DNA of 64,000 nucleotides from Ferriphaselus amnicola (lineage in GTDB: Bacteria; Pseudomonadota; Gammaproteobacteria; Burkholderiales; Gallionellaceae), in NCBI RefSeq assembly GCF_000974685.2, contig NZ_AP018738.1, forward strand, positions 186,001-250,000, in the 5' to 3' direction. The position numbers and the translations under genes are program-made. Under the pieces are notes generated by a model. It worked only from the letters and a program-made list of their open reading frames with translations. It was not told the DNA's origin and searched no databases. Shown here one piece after another: positions 8,726 through 15,013 of the stretch. Position 1 is the first letter of the stretch; each line of letters opens with the position of its first letter.

Positions 8726-9103
8726 ACCGCTTGTAAAGCAAGTATTACGCCAGAATTAAATGAGGCGTTTTAGGTCAGGAGACAATTAAATGCACTAATT
8801 GGTGGCAACAAATGCTTTCAATGCACCTAAATGAATCAGAACGAATTGGTTACTATATTTATTCGAATCACGTCAATAATCAGTGAGCAATTCTTCAACA
8901 GAATGAAAAGTTATCACTTAACTAGGTACTCACAGCCAGTGTCAGCAAACTACATCACATCTGTCATTCGGCAGCAATAGGCTTTGTGACCGCAAAGGCC
9001 GAGGATGTGACGGCCAGGAATTCGGCCAAAGCGGAAATTGAGGAACGAGGCCGGCTATTTCTGCTATCGGCCCCCGAGCGGACATCAGCAGCTAATCGAC
9101 GAG
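8726..9103. other. Intergenic region upstream of nasT, no gene supported
   Basis: About 380 bases between the nasT start and the end of the ArsR-rhodanese gene. The nasT-proximal half is AT-rich and should hold the nasT promoter; I found no convincing -35/-10 pair and only a weak sigma-54-like match. The distal half (about 8990-9080) is GC-rich with several GGCC/GGCCGAG motifs and has a short open frame on the plus strand that I do not believe is a gene. Confidence 0.5.
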
Positions 9104-9757
9104 CTACTTACCACTCGCAGCTTCCCACTCCGCTATACCTTCCCGCAGATGGATGGCTGAATATCCTTCTTGCCTTAGCAGAGCAACGGCATCCACTGCC
9201 ATCAGACAATAAGGCCCTCTGCAGTAAGCGACAATGGCGCGGTCTTTAGGAAGTTCACTCAGACGCTGGCGTAGTTCCTCGATTGGAATCGAGCGAGCAA
9301 ACGGCAGATGCGCATTCAAATATTCCCCTGTCGGCCTGACATCGAGTACCACCACCTCACCTTTGCGTGCCGCCTTCATTAGGCTGTCACGATCACTCGG
9401 CACCAAATCATCCGGTTGCGAGGCGATCTTCTGCAATGCTAGTTGCAGCTCAATCAATCGCTCCTCCGCCAGAGTATGGATCTGTACCCACATGTCAGCT
9501 ACCGACTTGTCGGCGAGACGGTAGTAGATGTTTTTACCCTGACGCTCGGTTTCAACCAGATGCGCCATGCGCAACTCGCGTAAATGTGAGCTGGTCAGCT
9601 TTACGCTGATAGATGCCTCGTTCGCCAGCGTCTCCACCGTCTTCTCGCTCTGACAAAGCAGTTCGATCAGCTCCAAGCGCTTGGGGCTGGAGAATACCTT
9701 GCCTATCCGTGACACCTGCTCATAGAGCAGGTCTTTTATCTTGCGAGAGTCTTTCAT
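9104..9757 (-). CDS. ArsR-family regulator fused to a rhodanese domain
   Basis: 217 residues. Residues 1-100 form an ArsR-type winged helix (recognition region ASISVKLTSSHLRELRMAHL, wing RQGKNIYYRLAD). Residues 120-217 form a rhodanese domain with catalytic C179 and a second C184 in AYCRGPYC. The HTH part holds one Cys (C35, LLCQSEK) rather than the paired cysteines of BigR/SqrR persulfide sensors, so sulfur sensing may run through the rhodanese cysteines; that is inference. It is divergent from the DsrE-MBL-MFS unit and most likely represses it from the inverted repeat at 9835-9860. Such fusions are known in sulfur-metabolising proteobacteria. Confidence 0.88.
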   Translation of the reverse strand: MKDSRKIKDLLYEQVSRIGKVFSSPKRLELIELLCQSEKTVETLANEASISVKLTSSHLRELRMAHLVETERQGKNIYYRLADKSVADMWVQIHTLAEERLIELQLALQKIASQPDDLVPSDRDSLMKAARKGEVVVLDVRPTGEYLNAHLPFARSIPIEELRQRLSELPKDRAIVAYCRGPYCLMAVDAVALLRQEGYSAIHLREGIAEWEAASGK

Positions 9758-9807
9758 GGCATTAGTCCGTAATTGGCTGGATTGTATGACTAAGACTATA
9801 GATTAAC

Positions 9808-9836
9808 TTGACACAGAATGACAGATGGCGCTTAAT
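9808..9836 (+). promoter_or_regulatory. Sigma-70-type promoter of the DsrE-MBL-MFS unit
   Basis: A perfect -35 hexamer TTGACA (9808-9813), a 17-base spacer and a -10 hexamer CTTAAT (9831-9836, 4 of 6 consensus) precede the gene at 9882. The -10 overlaps the left arm of the inverted repeat, as expected for a repressor-controlled promoter. Confidence 0.7.
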
Positions 9837-9860
9837 CATTCCAGTATCGACTAGAATGAT
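9835..9860. promoter_or_regulatory. Inverted-repeat operator, probably for the ArsR-rhodanese regulator
   Basis: ATCATTC (9835-9841) and GAATGAT (9854-9860) form a perfect 7-bp inverted repeat with a 12-base spacer. It overlaps the -10 box and the expected transcription start and lies just upstream of the AAGGAGG ribosome-binding site (9870-9876). ArsR-family operators are commonly such dyads; which protein binds here is inferred from gene position. Confidence 0.6.
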
Positions 9861-9881
9861 AATCAACCCAAGGAGGTCGCC

Positions 9882-10232
9882 ATGAATCATCTTTATATCC
9901 TCAACGATGGCCCATATGGAAGTGAGCGCACCTATAACGGCCTGCGTTTGGCTGGCGCTGTTTCCAAAATGGAAGGCAATGCCGTGCGGGTTTTTTTGAT
10001 TGGTGATGCGGCATCGGCGGCACACCGCAATCAGAAAGTACCGTCAGGCTTCTACAACGTGGAAACCATGCTCGGCAATGTGATTCGGCACGGCGGCGAG
10101 GTTGGTATCTGTGGCACCTGTATGGATGCGCGAGGCATGAGCGAAAGCGATATTGCAGATGGCGCACGCCGTAGCACCTTGGCTGAGTTGTCGGAGTGGA
10201 CGGTGTGGGCAGATAAGGTTCTGGTGTTCTAA
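9882..10232 (+). CDS. DsrE/DsrF-like sulfur-transfer protein
   Basis: 116-residue DsrE-fold protein, probably a cytoplasmic persulfide carrier. The N-terminus MNHLYILNDGPYGSERTYNG matches the DsrE fold, and a CXXC pair (C77, C80 in CGTCMDARG) is positioned where DsrE-like proteins carry their reactive Cys. A strong ribosome-binding site (AAGGAGG, 9870-9876) fixes the start. It is the first gene of a three-gene unit with an ETHE1-like enzyme and a transporter, opposite a rhodanese-type regulator. This context supports a role in sulfane-sulfur handling, but the substrate cannot be read from sequence. Confidence 0.85.
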   Translation: MNHLYILNDGPYGSERTYNGLRLAGAVSKMEGNAVRVFLIGDAASAAHRNQKVPSGFYNVETMLGNVIRHGGEVGICGTCMDARGMSESDIADGARRSTLAELSEWTVWADKVLVF

Positions 10233-10250
10233 TTTAAAAGGGAGGGCGGG

Positions 10251-10982
10251 ATGTTTTTCAAACAACTGGCAACAAAAGAGTCGTCACTGTCTTACTTCTT
10301 CGGCTGCGGCACCAAGGGTAAATCCATGGCGGTAGATGTGGTCGCAGGCGATGAGGAGTGGTACATCGAGGAGGCGAAGAAAGCTGGGGTCTCCATCAAT
10401 TATGTGATCGACACCCATGTCCATGCCGATCATTATTCCGGCGGCAGGAAACTCGCCCAGATGGTCGGTGCGCCGTACTGCCTGCACGAATCGAACAAAG
10501 GACGGGTCAAGTTCGAGTATGAGTCATTGGGCGATGGTCAGTCGCTCAACCTCGGCAACGTCAATGTCGAAGTCCTGCACACTCCCGGACATACGCCCGA
10601 CAGCATCTGCCTGCTAGTGACAGATATGCGGCGCGGGGAGCTGCCTTGGTTCGTTATCACCGGTGACACGCTGTTCGTTGGTGCCATCGGTCGCCCTGAT
10701 CTCTTGGGACGTGAGCGCGAGATGGCGGGTCAACTTTTTGACAGCATTCATGCCAAGCTGCTGCATTTATCCAATGAAGTCGAAATCTATCCGGGGCATC
10801 AGGCAGGCAGCGTGTGCGGTGCGGGTTTGTCCGGTAAGCCGAGTTCGACCATCGGATTCGAGAAGCGCTGGAATCAGGCATTGTCGATGGATAAAGCCGC
10901 TTTCATCGAGAACTTAGTCAAAGAGATTCCGCCGCGCCCAGCCGAGATGGACAAGATGGTAGCTGCCAACCTCGCGGGCTGA
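10251..10982 (+). CDS. Metallo-beta-lactamase-fold hydrolase, persulfide dioxygenase (ETHE1)-like
   Basis: 243 residues. The metal-binding motif THVHADH (H56, H58, D60, H61), H114 in HTPGHTPDS, D139 in TGDTLF and a late His in YPGHQAG complete the MBL-fold ligand set. The GRPDLLG segment after TGDT corresponds to the GRTDF-type region of ETHE1/CstB persulfide dioxygenases, which oxidise glutathione or low-molecular persulfide to sulfite. A glyoxalase II or generic MBL hydrolase is the alternative, but the DsrE and rhodanese neighbours favour sulfur chemistry. The GGGAGGG ribosome-binding site precedes the ATG; the stop overlaps the next start in TGATG. Confidence 0.85.
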   Translation: MFFKQLATKESSLSYFFGCGTKGKSMAVDVVAGDEEWYIEEAKKAGVSINYVIDTHVHADHYSGGRKLAQMVGAPYCLHESNKGRVKFEYESLGDGQSLNLGNVNVEVLHTPGHTPDSICLLVTDMRRGELPWFVITGDTLFVGAIGRPDLLGREREMAGQLFDSIHAKLLHLSNEVEIYPGHQAGSVCGAGLSGKPSSTIGFEKRWNQALSMDKAAFIENLVKEIPPRPAEMDKMVAANLAG

Positions 10983-12271
10983 TGGGTATGCAACACGGTA
11001 TTCGAGTTAACCTAGATCAGTTCCTGCATCAACTGCTGCAAGTCATGCTGGTGGGTTTCACCATCGGCATGATGCGCACAGTAGTACCTGCATTATCCGA
11101 ATCTGAATTCGGAGTGCCGAAGAATTCGTTCATGTTACTTACCGCTTTTGTGGTGGCATTCGGTTTAGTTAAAGGCACGCTCAATTTTGTGGCGGGTCGC
11201 CTGTCCGAGCGCATCGGGCGCAAGAAAGTATTGCTGTTGGGTTGGGCGGCAGCACTGCCGATTCCGTTGCTGATCTATTTCGCCCCCTCATGGAGTTGGA
11301 TCGTCGCCGCAACCGTATTGCTTGGTATCAATCAGGGCTTGACCTGGTCGATGACACAGACATCCAAGCTGGACATTACTCGTGCCGATCAGCGCGGTTT
11401 GACTATCGGTTTAAATGAGTTCTCCGGATATATCGGGCTGGCGCTGGCAGGCATCATCACCGCCTATCTGGCGACCATGCTAGGACCTCGTAGCGGGCTA
11501 CTGCTGTTTGGCATGACGACCGTGTTGCTCGCCATGCTGCTGACTTTGTTGTGGGTCAAAGACACACTGCCGTGGGCTAAGCTGGAAGCGGCCAAACACG
11601 CCACCACACCTTCTACAACCATCAAGCCGCGCTATTCGACCAACATCAGTGCGCAGCCGACAACATGGGAGGTGTTCACACTGATGTCGTGGCGCGACAA
11701 GCGTTTAGCGGCCATCAGTCAGGCTGGACTGGTAGAGAAGTTCGTCGATGCGCTGGTGTGGGTGTTCTATCCGGTGTTCCTTTTCCAGCAATGCTTGAGT
11801 TTGCCCGACATCGGCTGGGTGGTCGGCGTGTATGGTTTCGTCTGGGGCGGTTCCCAATTCTTCACTGGAAAATTATCCGACCATATCGGGCGGCACAAAC
11901 CCAACGTGTGGGGCATGTGGATTTGCGGCGCGGGCGTGGCGATGATGCTGTTGCAGGAAGGCATGGCGTGGTGGTCGCTCTCCGCAGCCGTCTCCGGCTT
12001 CGGCATGGCGCTGCTGTACCCGAATCTCTCCGCTGCCGTGGCCGACATCTCACATCCCAACTGGCGGGGTTCAGCTATCGGCATCTACCGCTTCTGGCGC
12101 GATCTGGGTTACGGCATCGGCGCACTCGGACTCGGTATTGCCGCACACTTCAGCGGTTCGGTGACGGCGGCATTCTGGTTTGTAGCGATTTCGATGTTCC
12201 TGTCTGGGGGAATTCTCGGGGTATTCGGGGAAGAAACTCATCCGAAAATTAATTCTTCGAATGACCACTAA
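10982..12271 (+). CDS. Major facilitator superfamily transporter
   Basis: 429-residue inner-membrane protein with about 12 hydrophobic segments in two halves. The loop between helices 2 and 3 reads AGRLSERIGRKKVLLLGW, the MFS signature, with the corresponding GKLSDHIGRHKPNVWGMW in the second half. Its ATG overlaps the stop of the MBL gene by one base, so it is translationally coupled. The substrate is unknown; co-expression with DsrE-like and persulfide-dioxygenase-like proteins suggests export or import of an oxidised sulfur compound such as sulfite or thiosulfate, which is inference only. Confidence 0.85.
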   Translation: MGMQHGIRVNLDQFLHQLLQVMLVGFTIGMMRTVVPALSESEFGVPKNSFMLLTAFVVAFGLVKGTLNFVAGRLSERIGRKKVLLLGWAAALPIPLLIYFAPSWSWIVAATVLLGINQGLTWSMTQTSKLDITRADQRGLTIGLNEFSGYIGLALAGIITAYLATMLGPRSGLLLFGMTTVLLAMLLTLLWVKDTLPWAKLEAAKHATTPSTTIKPRYSTNISAQPTTWEVFTLMSWRDKRLAAISQAGLVEKFVDALVWVFYPVFLFQQCLSLPDIGWVVGVYGFVWGGSQFFTGKLSDHIGRHKPNVWGMWICGAGVAMMLLQEGMAWWSLSAAVSGFGMALLYPNLSAAVADISHPNWRGSAIGIYRFWRDLGYGIGALGLGIAAHFSGSVTAAFWFVAISMFLSGGILGVFGEETHPKINSSNDH

Positions 12272-12590
12272 TGGCGAGAGCGGACACCAACTCGTATCAG
12301 CCCTACCGTCTGCTTAGGCCGATCATCAGACATTGTGCCAATTTAGTCACTACTCCTGCGGCAGCTCAATCCCACCGCGTGGTGTAGTTCAATGACAATT
12401 ACTCCCCCTCATCACTGAGTGCCGACTGGTCTCACTCACTGCCTGCCAGCGTGTGGCTCCATCACCTCCTGCGCTGTGTTGCTTACAGGTCTTCTTCGAC
12501 ATCCTCAAATCGACGGGCCTGAGGACACCCTAGGGATGTAGTCCCAAGCCTTTTTGTATTGGTAGCCGGACGATAGATGGTCACAAGCCC
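12272..12590. other. Non-coding stretch between the MFS gene and the repeat array
   Basis: No open frame here has coding character. It contains the left copy of a 17-base near-identical direct repeat (12452-12468; the other copy is at 14776-14792). Otherwise I see nothing assignable. Confidence 0.5.
12452..12468 (+). repeat. Left copy of a 17-bp direct repeat flanking the accessory zone
   Basis: TGTGGCTCCATCACCTC here matches TGTAGCTCCATCACCTC at 14776-14792 in 16 of 17 bases. The copies lie on either side of the GCGGAT array, the paralogous gene pair, the toxin-antitoxin genes and the tRNA fragment. Confidence 0.5.
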
Positions 12591-12754
12591 TCGGATATAC
12601 GCGGATAAGGTTTTGTTTGGTGGCAATCAGCGCGGATGGATGCGGATAAATCTGGCTGGAATTAATGTTTGTGCGGATGAGTGCGGATAAGTTAATTTGG
12701 ATGGTTGAATCAGGCGGATGAAGGCGGATGGAAAATATTGCTTGATAGAAAACG
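12591..12754 (+). repeat. Tandem 41-bp repeat, four degenerate units, each with two GCGGAT boxes 10 bp apart
   Basis: GCGGAT (first copy TCGGAT) begins at 12591, 12601, 12632, 12642, 12673, 12683, 12714 and 12724. Within each unit the two boxes are exactly 10 bp apart, and units repeat every 41 bp, so all eight boxes fall on nearly the same face of the helix. Outside the boxes the units keep a GCGGATAA core (units 1-3) and a TTTGG-like motif. The array ends 64 bases before the first paralogous small gene. This resembles iterons or a cooperative operator; no binding protein can be named. Confidence 0.8.
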
Positions 12755-12793
12755 TTCAATCATTACGATAGATATGAAATCAGGAGATCCAAG

Positions 12794-13171
12794 ATGCAGA
12801 TACGTCATGCCAATGGTCGAGTCCAATTGATACGCAACCAATCCGATCCGGAGACAGGCCGTAGGCAGCAGGCCGTCCTTATCTCTTGGCCCGCATCCTT
12901 TGTGCCATCTTTATGCAACCTTGGCGGACTGACAGATGAAGAACAGGAACAGCTTCGAGCTTTTAGGGAAGTGTGGGCTCGGGCAATCAAACAGCAGCAG
13001 TCGGCTGAGGCACTTGCCGCGATCGCTTCTGAATTGAGACAGTTCAGGACGGAATTGCCGGAACTTCCCGAGCTGATGCCAATCGATACGGGGCCGATCT
13101 GGCGACTACTGGCTGCGTTGAAGCAAACCTTACGTGCCAGCCAAGCAAATGATCGCCCTCTTCAGGAGTAA
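12794..13171 (+). CDS. Small protein of unknown function, first of a tandem paralogous pair
   Basis: 125 residues, family not recognised. The N-terminal 30 residues (MQIRHANGRVQLIRN, then DPETGRRQQAVLISW) closely match the next gene and look like a small beta-rich domain; the pattern of a charged strand followed by DPE.G.RQ resembles the N-terminus of some IS1634/IS4-type transposases, but no catalytic domain follows. The remainder is helical and acidic (LTDEEQEQLRAFREVW, AEALAAIASELRQF). AGGAG (12782-12786) lies 7 bases before the ATG, which supports translation. The GCGGAT array lies directly upstream. No signal peptide or membrane segment. Confidence 0.65.
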   Translation: MQIRHANGRVQLIRNQSDPETGRRQQAVLISWPASFVPSLCNLGGLTDEEQEQLRAFREVWARAIKQQQSAEALAAIASELRQFRTELPELPELMPIDTGPIWRLLAALKQTLRASQANDRPLQE

Positions 13172-13174
13172 GTC

Positions 13175-13531
13175 ATGCAGATACGAGTTCAGGGAAGGCG
13201 CTATCAGTTCATTCGGCATGAGGTCGACCCGGAATCCGGTAAGCGCCAGCAAACAGTCATTCTTTCCTTTTTCACAGAAAAGATGCCTTTGGAAAAGGAT
13301 GTCGTCGAACACTTGTCAGCACAAGAGATGATTGATTTTGAAGTATGGAGAGCGAATAAGCTTACTATGGGTAATGAGTGTGCCGATCCTTTGGGCAGGG
13401 TGCTGCAGGCCATTCGTGCTGCAATTGAAGCGATGGCGGTATTGCCTTTCAGTGACGTACAACTGTCTGAAATCGAGTCGGAGATCGGCCAACTTGAAGA
13501 AGTAATGCTTAGGTTGGGGTATGAGCCATAG
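13175..13531 (+). CDS. Small protein of unknown function, second of a tandem paralogous pair
   Basis: 118 residues, beginning three bases after the previous stop, with AGGAGT overlapping the end of the first gene as ribosome-binding site. Its first 30 residues (MQIRVQGRRYQFIRHEVDPE, then SGKRQQTVILSF) align with those of the first gene, while the C-terminal halves have diverged: here LSAQEMIDFEVWRAN and LSEIESEIGQLEEVML. Tandem duplication followed by divergence, probably within one operon, is the simplest reading. A partner-like pair, for example heterodimeric DNA-binding or toxin-antitoxin-like proteins, is possible, but nothing in the sequence proves it. Confidence 0.65.
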   Translation: MQIRVQGRRYQFIRHEVDPESGKRQQTVILSFFTEKMPLEKDVVEHLSAQEMIDFEVWRANKLTMGNECADPLGRVLQAIRAAIEAMAVLPFSDVQLSEIESEIGQLEEVMLRLGYEP

Positions 13532-13902
13532 GATCTCGCTACATGAAATCTATAAGCGGCATTCAAAATAGCTTTCTTGTTTTCGTTAAGCTTTCGGACG
13601 CCAGCGTAGCAAACCGCCGTGACATAACTCCCCCTTGCCTTGCAAAATTTTAAGTTAGCCCTTTCGCGGGAATGTAAAAAATCTGCTTACTATTCTTGAG
13701 TCCATCAAGATTGATTGTCCAGTATTGCGCGATTCAATCCTTTCTCAGATGACGTGCTCTTTGTCGGCTCGCATTCTGCGAATCTTTATGGATTCATTAA
13801 GAATGGGTGGTTGTAACGCATCTCACTTAAAGTAAGGGAGCATCAAAGGAAAAGGTTTTCTCCTTCACTTTCCTGCAAATCCGAATTATTGAATAATCGC
13901 AC
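13532..13902. other. Intergenic stretch without recognisable genes
   Basis: About 370 AT-richer bases between the paralogous pair and the toxin-antitoxin genes. No open frame with coding character, no strong hairpin with a T-run and no repeat of the flanking elements was found. Confidence 0.5.
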
Positions 13903-13931
13903 TTGCCAATCTTGGTATGTATTCATAATAT
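13903..13931 (+). promoter_or_regulatory. Putative promoter of the brnTA-like operon
   Basis: TTGCCA (13903-13908, 5 of 6 for a -35), a 17-base spacer and TAATAT (13926-13931, 4 of 6 for a -10). Only seven bases separate the -10 from the ATG at 13939, so transcription from here would give an essentially leaderless message. Confidence 0.45.
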
Positions 13932-13938
13932 ACTGGCC

Positions 13939-14238
13939 ATGATTAATCTGACTAAAATCTCTGGATTTGACTGGGATGACGGGAACGCTCGCAAGAATGA
14001 AAAGCATGGCGTTTCTATGGCAGAGGCTGAGCAGGTGTTTTTCAATGATCCGTTACTACTTCTTATTGATGCTAAGCACAGTCAAGAAGAAGCGCGGTAT
14101 CACGCACTAGGAAAAACCGATGAAGGAAGAACGGTTCATATCACTTTCACTCTTCGGGGTGACGGGGCCAAGATTCGAGTAATTTCGGCCCGAGATATGC
14201 ACAAAAAGGAGCGGCAGATTTATGAGCAAACAGACTAG
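13939..14238 (+). CDS. brnT: BrnT-family toxin (DUF497)
   Basis: 99 residues from the ATG at 13939. The DUF497/BrnT core is visible: FDWDDGNARKNEKHGVSMAE near the N-terminus, the RYHALGKTDEGRTVHITFTL strand block and the terminal RVISARDMHKKERQIYEQ. BrnT is a RelE-like RNase that inhibits translation. A TTG 12 codons upstream (13903) is also open but coincides with a -35-like box, and homologues begin near the ATG, so the ATG is preferred. The gene overlaps the antitoxin start by 17 bases, the usual toxin-first arrangement of this family, in which the antitoxin normally represses its own promoter. Confidence 0.9.
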   Translation: MINLTKISGFDWDDGNARKNEKHGVSMAEAEQVFFNDPLLLLIDAKHSQEEARYHALGKTDEGRTVHITFTLRGDGAKIRVISARDMHKKERQIYEQTD

Positions 14239-14488
14239 ACCAATTCCGGCCTTCGCGACCGAAGCAGAGGAGCGCATCTATTGGGAAGAGCATGACTCGA
14301 CTGAGCATCTTGACTGGAGCAAAGCCCAGCGCGTTGTACTGCCTAATCTCAAGCCAAGCACTAAGACGATTTCGTTGAGACTTCCTCAGCACCTGCTTGA
14401 TTCGCTCAAGGCAGCAGCTAACTCACGCGATGTGCCCTACCAATCTTTGATTAAGGTATGGCTGCAGGAGAAGCTGCATAGTCACTAG
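14222..14488 (+). CDS. brnA: BrnA-family antitoxin
   Basis: 88 residues. The N-terminal half has the toxin-binding acidic segment (FATEAEERIYWEEHDSTEHL) and the C-terminal half a ribbon-helix-helix-type region (TKTISLRLPQHLLDSLKAAA). It would neutralise BrnT and, as a dimer, bind the operon promoter; the 13903-13931 region is the likely operator, though no clear palindrome is visible there. It overlaps the toxin gene by 17 bases. Toxin-antitoxin genes of this class often sit on integrated elements, in agreement with the tRNA scar 150 bases downstream. Confidence 0.88.
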   Translation: MSKQTRPIPAFATEAEERIYWEEHDSTEHLDWSKAQRVVLPNLKPSTKTISLRLPQHLLDSLKAAANSRDVPYQSLIKVWLQEKLHSH

Positions 14489-14532
14489 TGACGGTGTCAA
14501 TTTTGTCCCACTCTTAACTAGAGGGGGCGCAG

Positions 14533-14560
14533 TAGCTAATTCGTAGCTACGAATTAGCTA
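14533..14560. repeat. Perfect 28-bp palindrome
   Basis: The sequence reads identically on both strands over 28 bases, centred between 14546 and 14547. It is built from TAGCTA at both ends and GTAGCTAC at the centre. It lacks a loop and a T-run, so it is not a terminator; a protein-binding dyad or recombination-related site is more likely. It is 81 bases from the tRNA fragment. Confidence 0.75.
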
Positions 14561-14640
14561 ATTTGCACTTGCATAAGCTATTTATGGCTACGTAGGCATG
14601 ATGACAAATGGCGCAGGGCATTGTTTAATAAGGTAAGTTA

Positions 14641-14684
14641 TCATAATCCGCAGGTCCCCCGTTCGAATCGGGGATTCGCCACCA
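14641..14684 (+). pseudogene. 3' fragment of a CAU-anticodon tRNA gene (tRNA-Met-like), probable attachment-site scar
   Basis: The 44 bases correspond to canonical tRNA positions 33-76: U33, anticodon CAT (14642-14644), AA, 3' anticodon strand TCCGC, variable loop AGGTC, T-arm CCCCG-TTCGAAT-CGGGG, acceptor strand ATTCGCC, A and CCA. The five bases where the 5' anticodon strand should be (AAGTT) cannot pair with TCCGC, and no D-arm or matching acceptor strand is present, so only the 3' part from the anticodon loop exists. That is the segment duplicated by tyrosine integrases that cross over in the anticodon loop. A functional tRNA is excluded. Confidence 0.8.
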
Positions 14685-14690
14685 AATATC

Positions 14691-14724
14691 AATGGCTTGC
14701 AGTGATGCGGGCCATTTTTATTTT
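14691..14724 (+). terminator. Rho-independent terminator after the tRNA fragment
   Basis: AATGGCTTGC (14691-14700) pairs with GCGGGCCATT (14707-14716), including two G-T pairs, around a 6-base loop, followed by TTTATTTT. It is probably the original tRNA terminator carried along with the fragment. Confidence 0.7.
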
Positions 14725-14775
14725 GTGGCTTGTGCCAAAATTATGTCAGAAAATTTCTCTGATACCCGCTCACCA

Positions 14776-14792
14776 TGTAGCTCCATCACCTC
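14776..14792 (+). repeat. Right copy of the 17-bp direct repeat
   Basis: Matches 12452-12468 in 16 of 17 bases. See the left copy. Confidence 0.5.
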
Positions 14793-15013
14793 GGTTTCTC
14801 AGCCTAGTCGTCCCCCAACTTTTGAGTAGCCCTTGCACGAGGCCGTTGCGAGGGTTACATGCCTAATGTTTGAATGCGATAATGCGCATATCTCGAAATC
14901 GTTCGATCAAACCATCCACGATGAGTGAAATTCCCCCGAGGCTAATTGAAATTGGGGATGTTTTAAGAGCTGTTTTGGCAACATAGAGTTAGCAATCAAA
15001 GGACTGGATAAAA

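Larger units (their letters stand above)
14489..15013. other. Gene-free stretch holding the palindrome, tRNA fragment and terminator, then the trpG leader
   Basis: Holds the 28-bp palindrome, the 44-nt tRNA 3' fragment, a terminator and the right copy of the 17-bp direct repeat, each listed separately. The final 200 bases lead into trpG: AAAGGAC precedes its ATG, but I see no clear promoter or Trp-rich leader peptide. A short open frame at 14621-14866 runs through the tRNA fragment and is not credible as a gene. Confidence 0.5.

Noticed and set aside
8813-8827. Sigma-54-like GG-N10-GC on the minus strand upstream of nasT
   Set aside because: Only about 7 of 12 consensus positions match (AGGTGC, GCA); too weak to call a promoter.
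8986-9249. Short plus-strand open frame of 87 codons
   Set aside because: Half of it is antisense to the ArsR-rhodanese gene; no ribosome-binding site and no family resemblance.
14610-14684. Complete tRNA gene of 75 bases ending at CCA
   Set aside because: The length fits, but the 5' half cannot form the acceptor (only GGCG matches), D-arm or anticodon stem.
14621-14866. 81-codon open frame through the tRNA fragment
   Set aside because: Overlaps the tRNA remnant and the terminator; no coding character.
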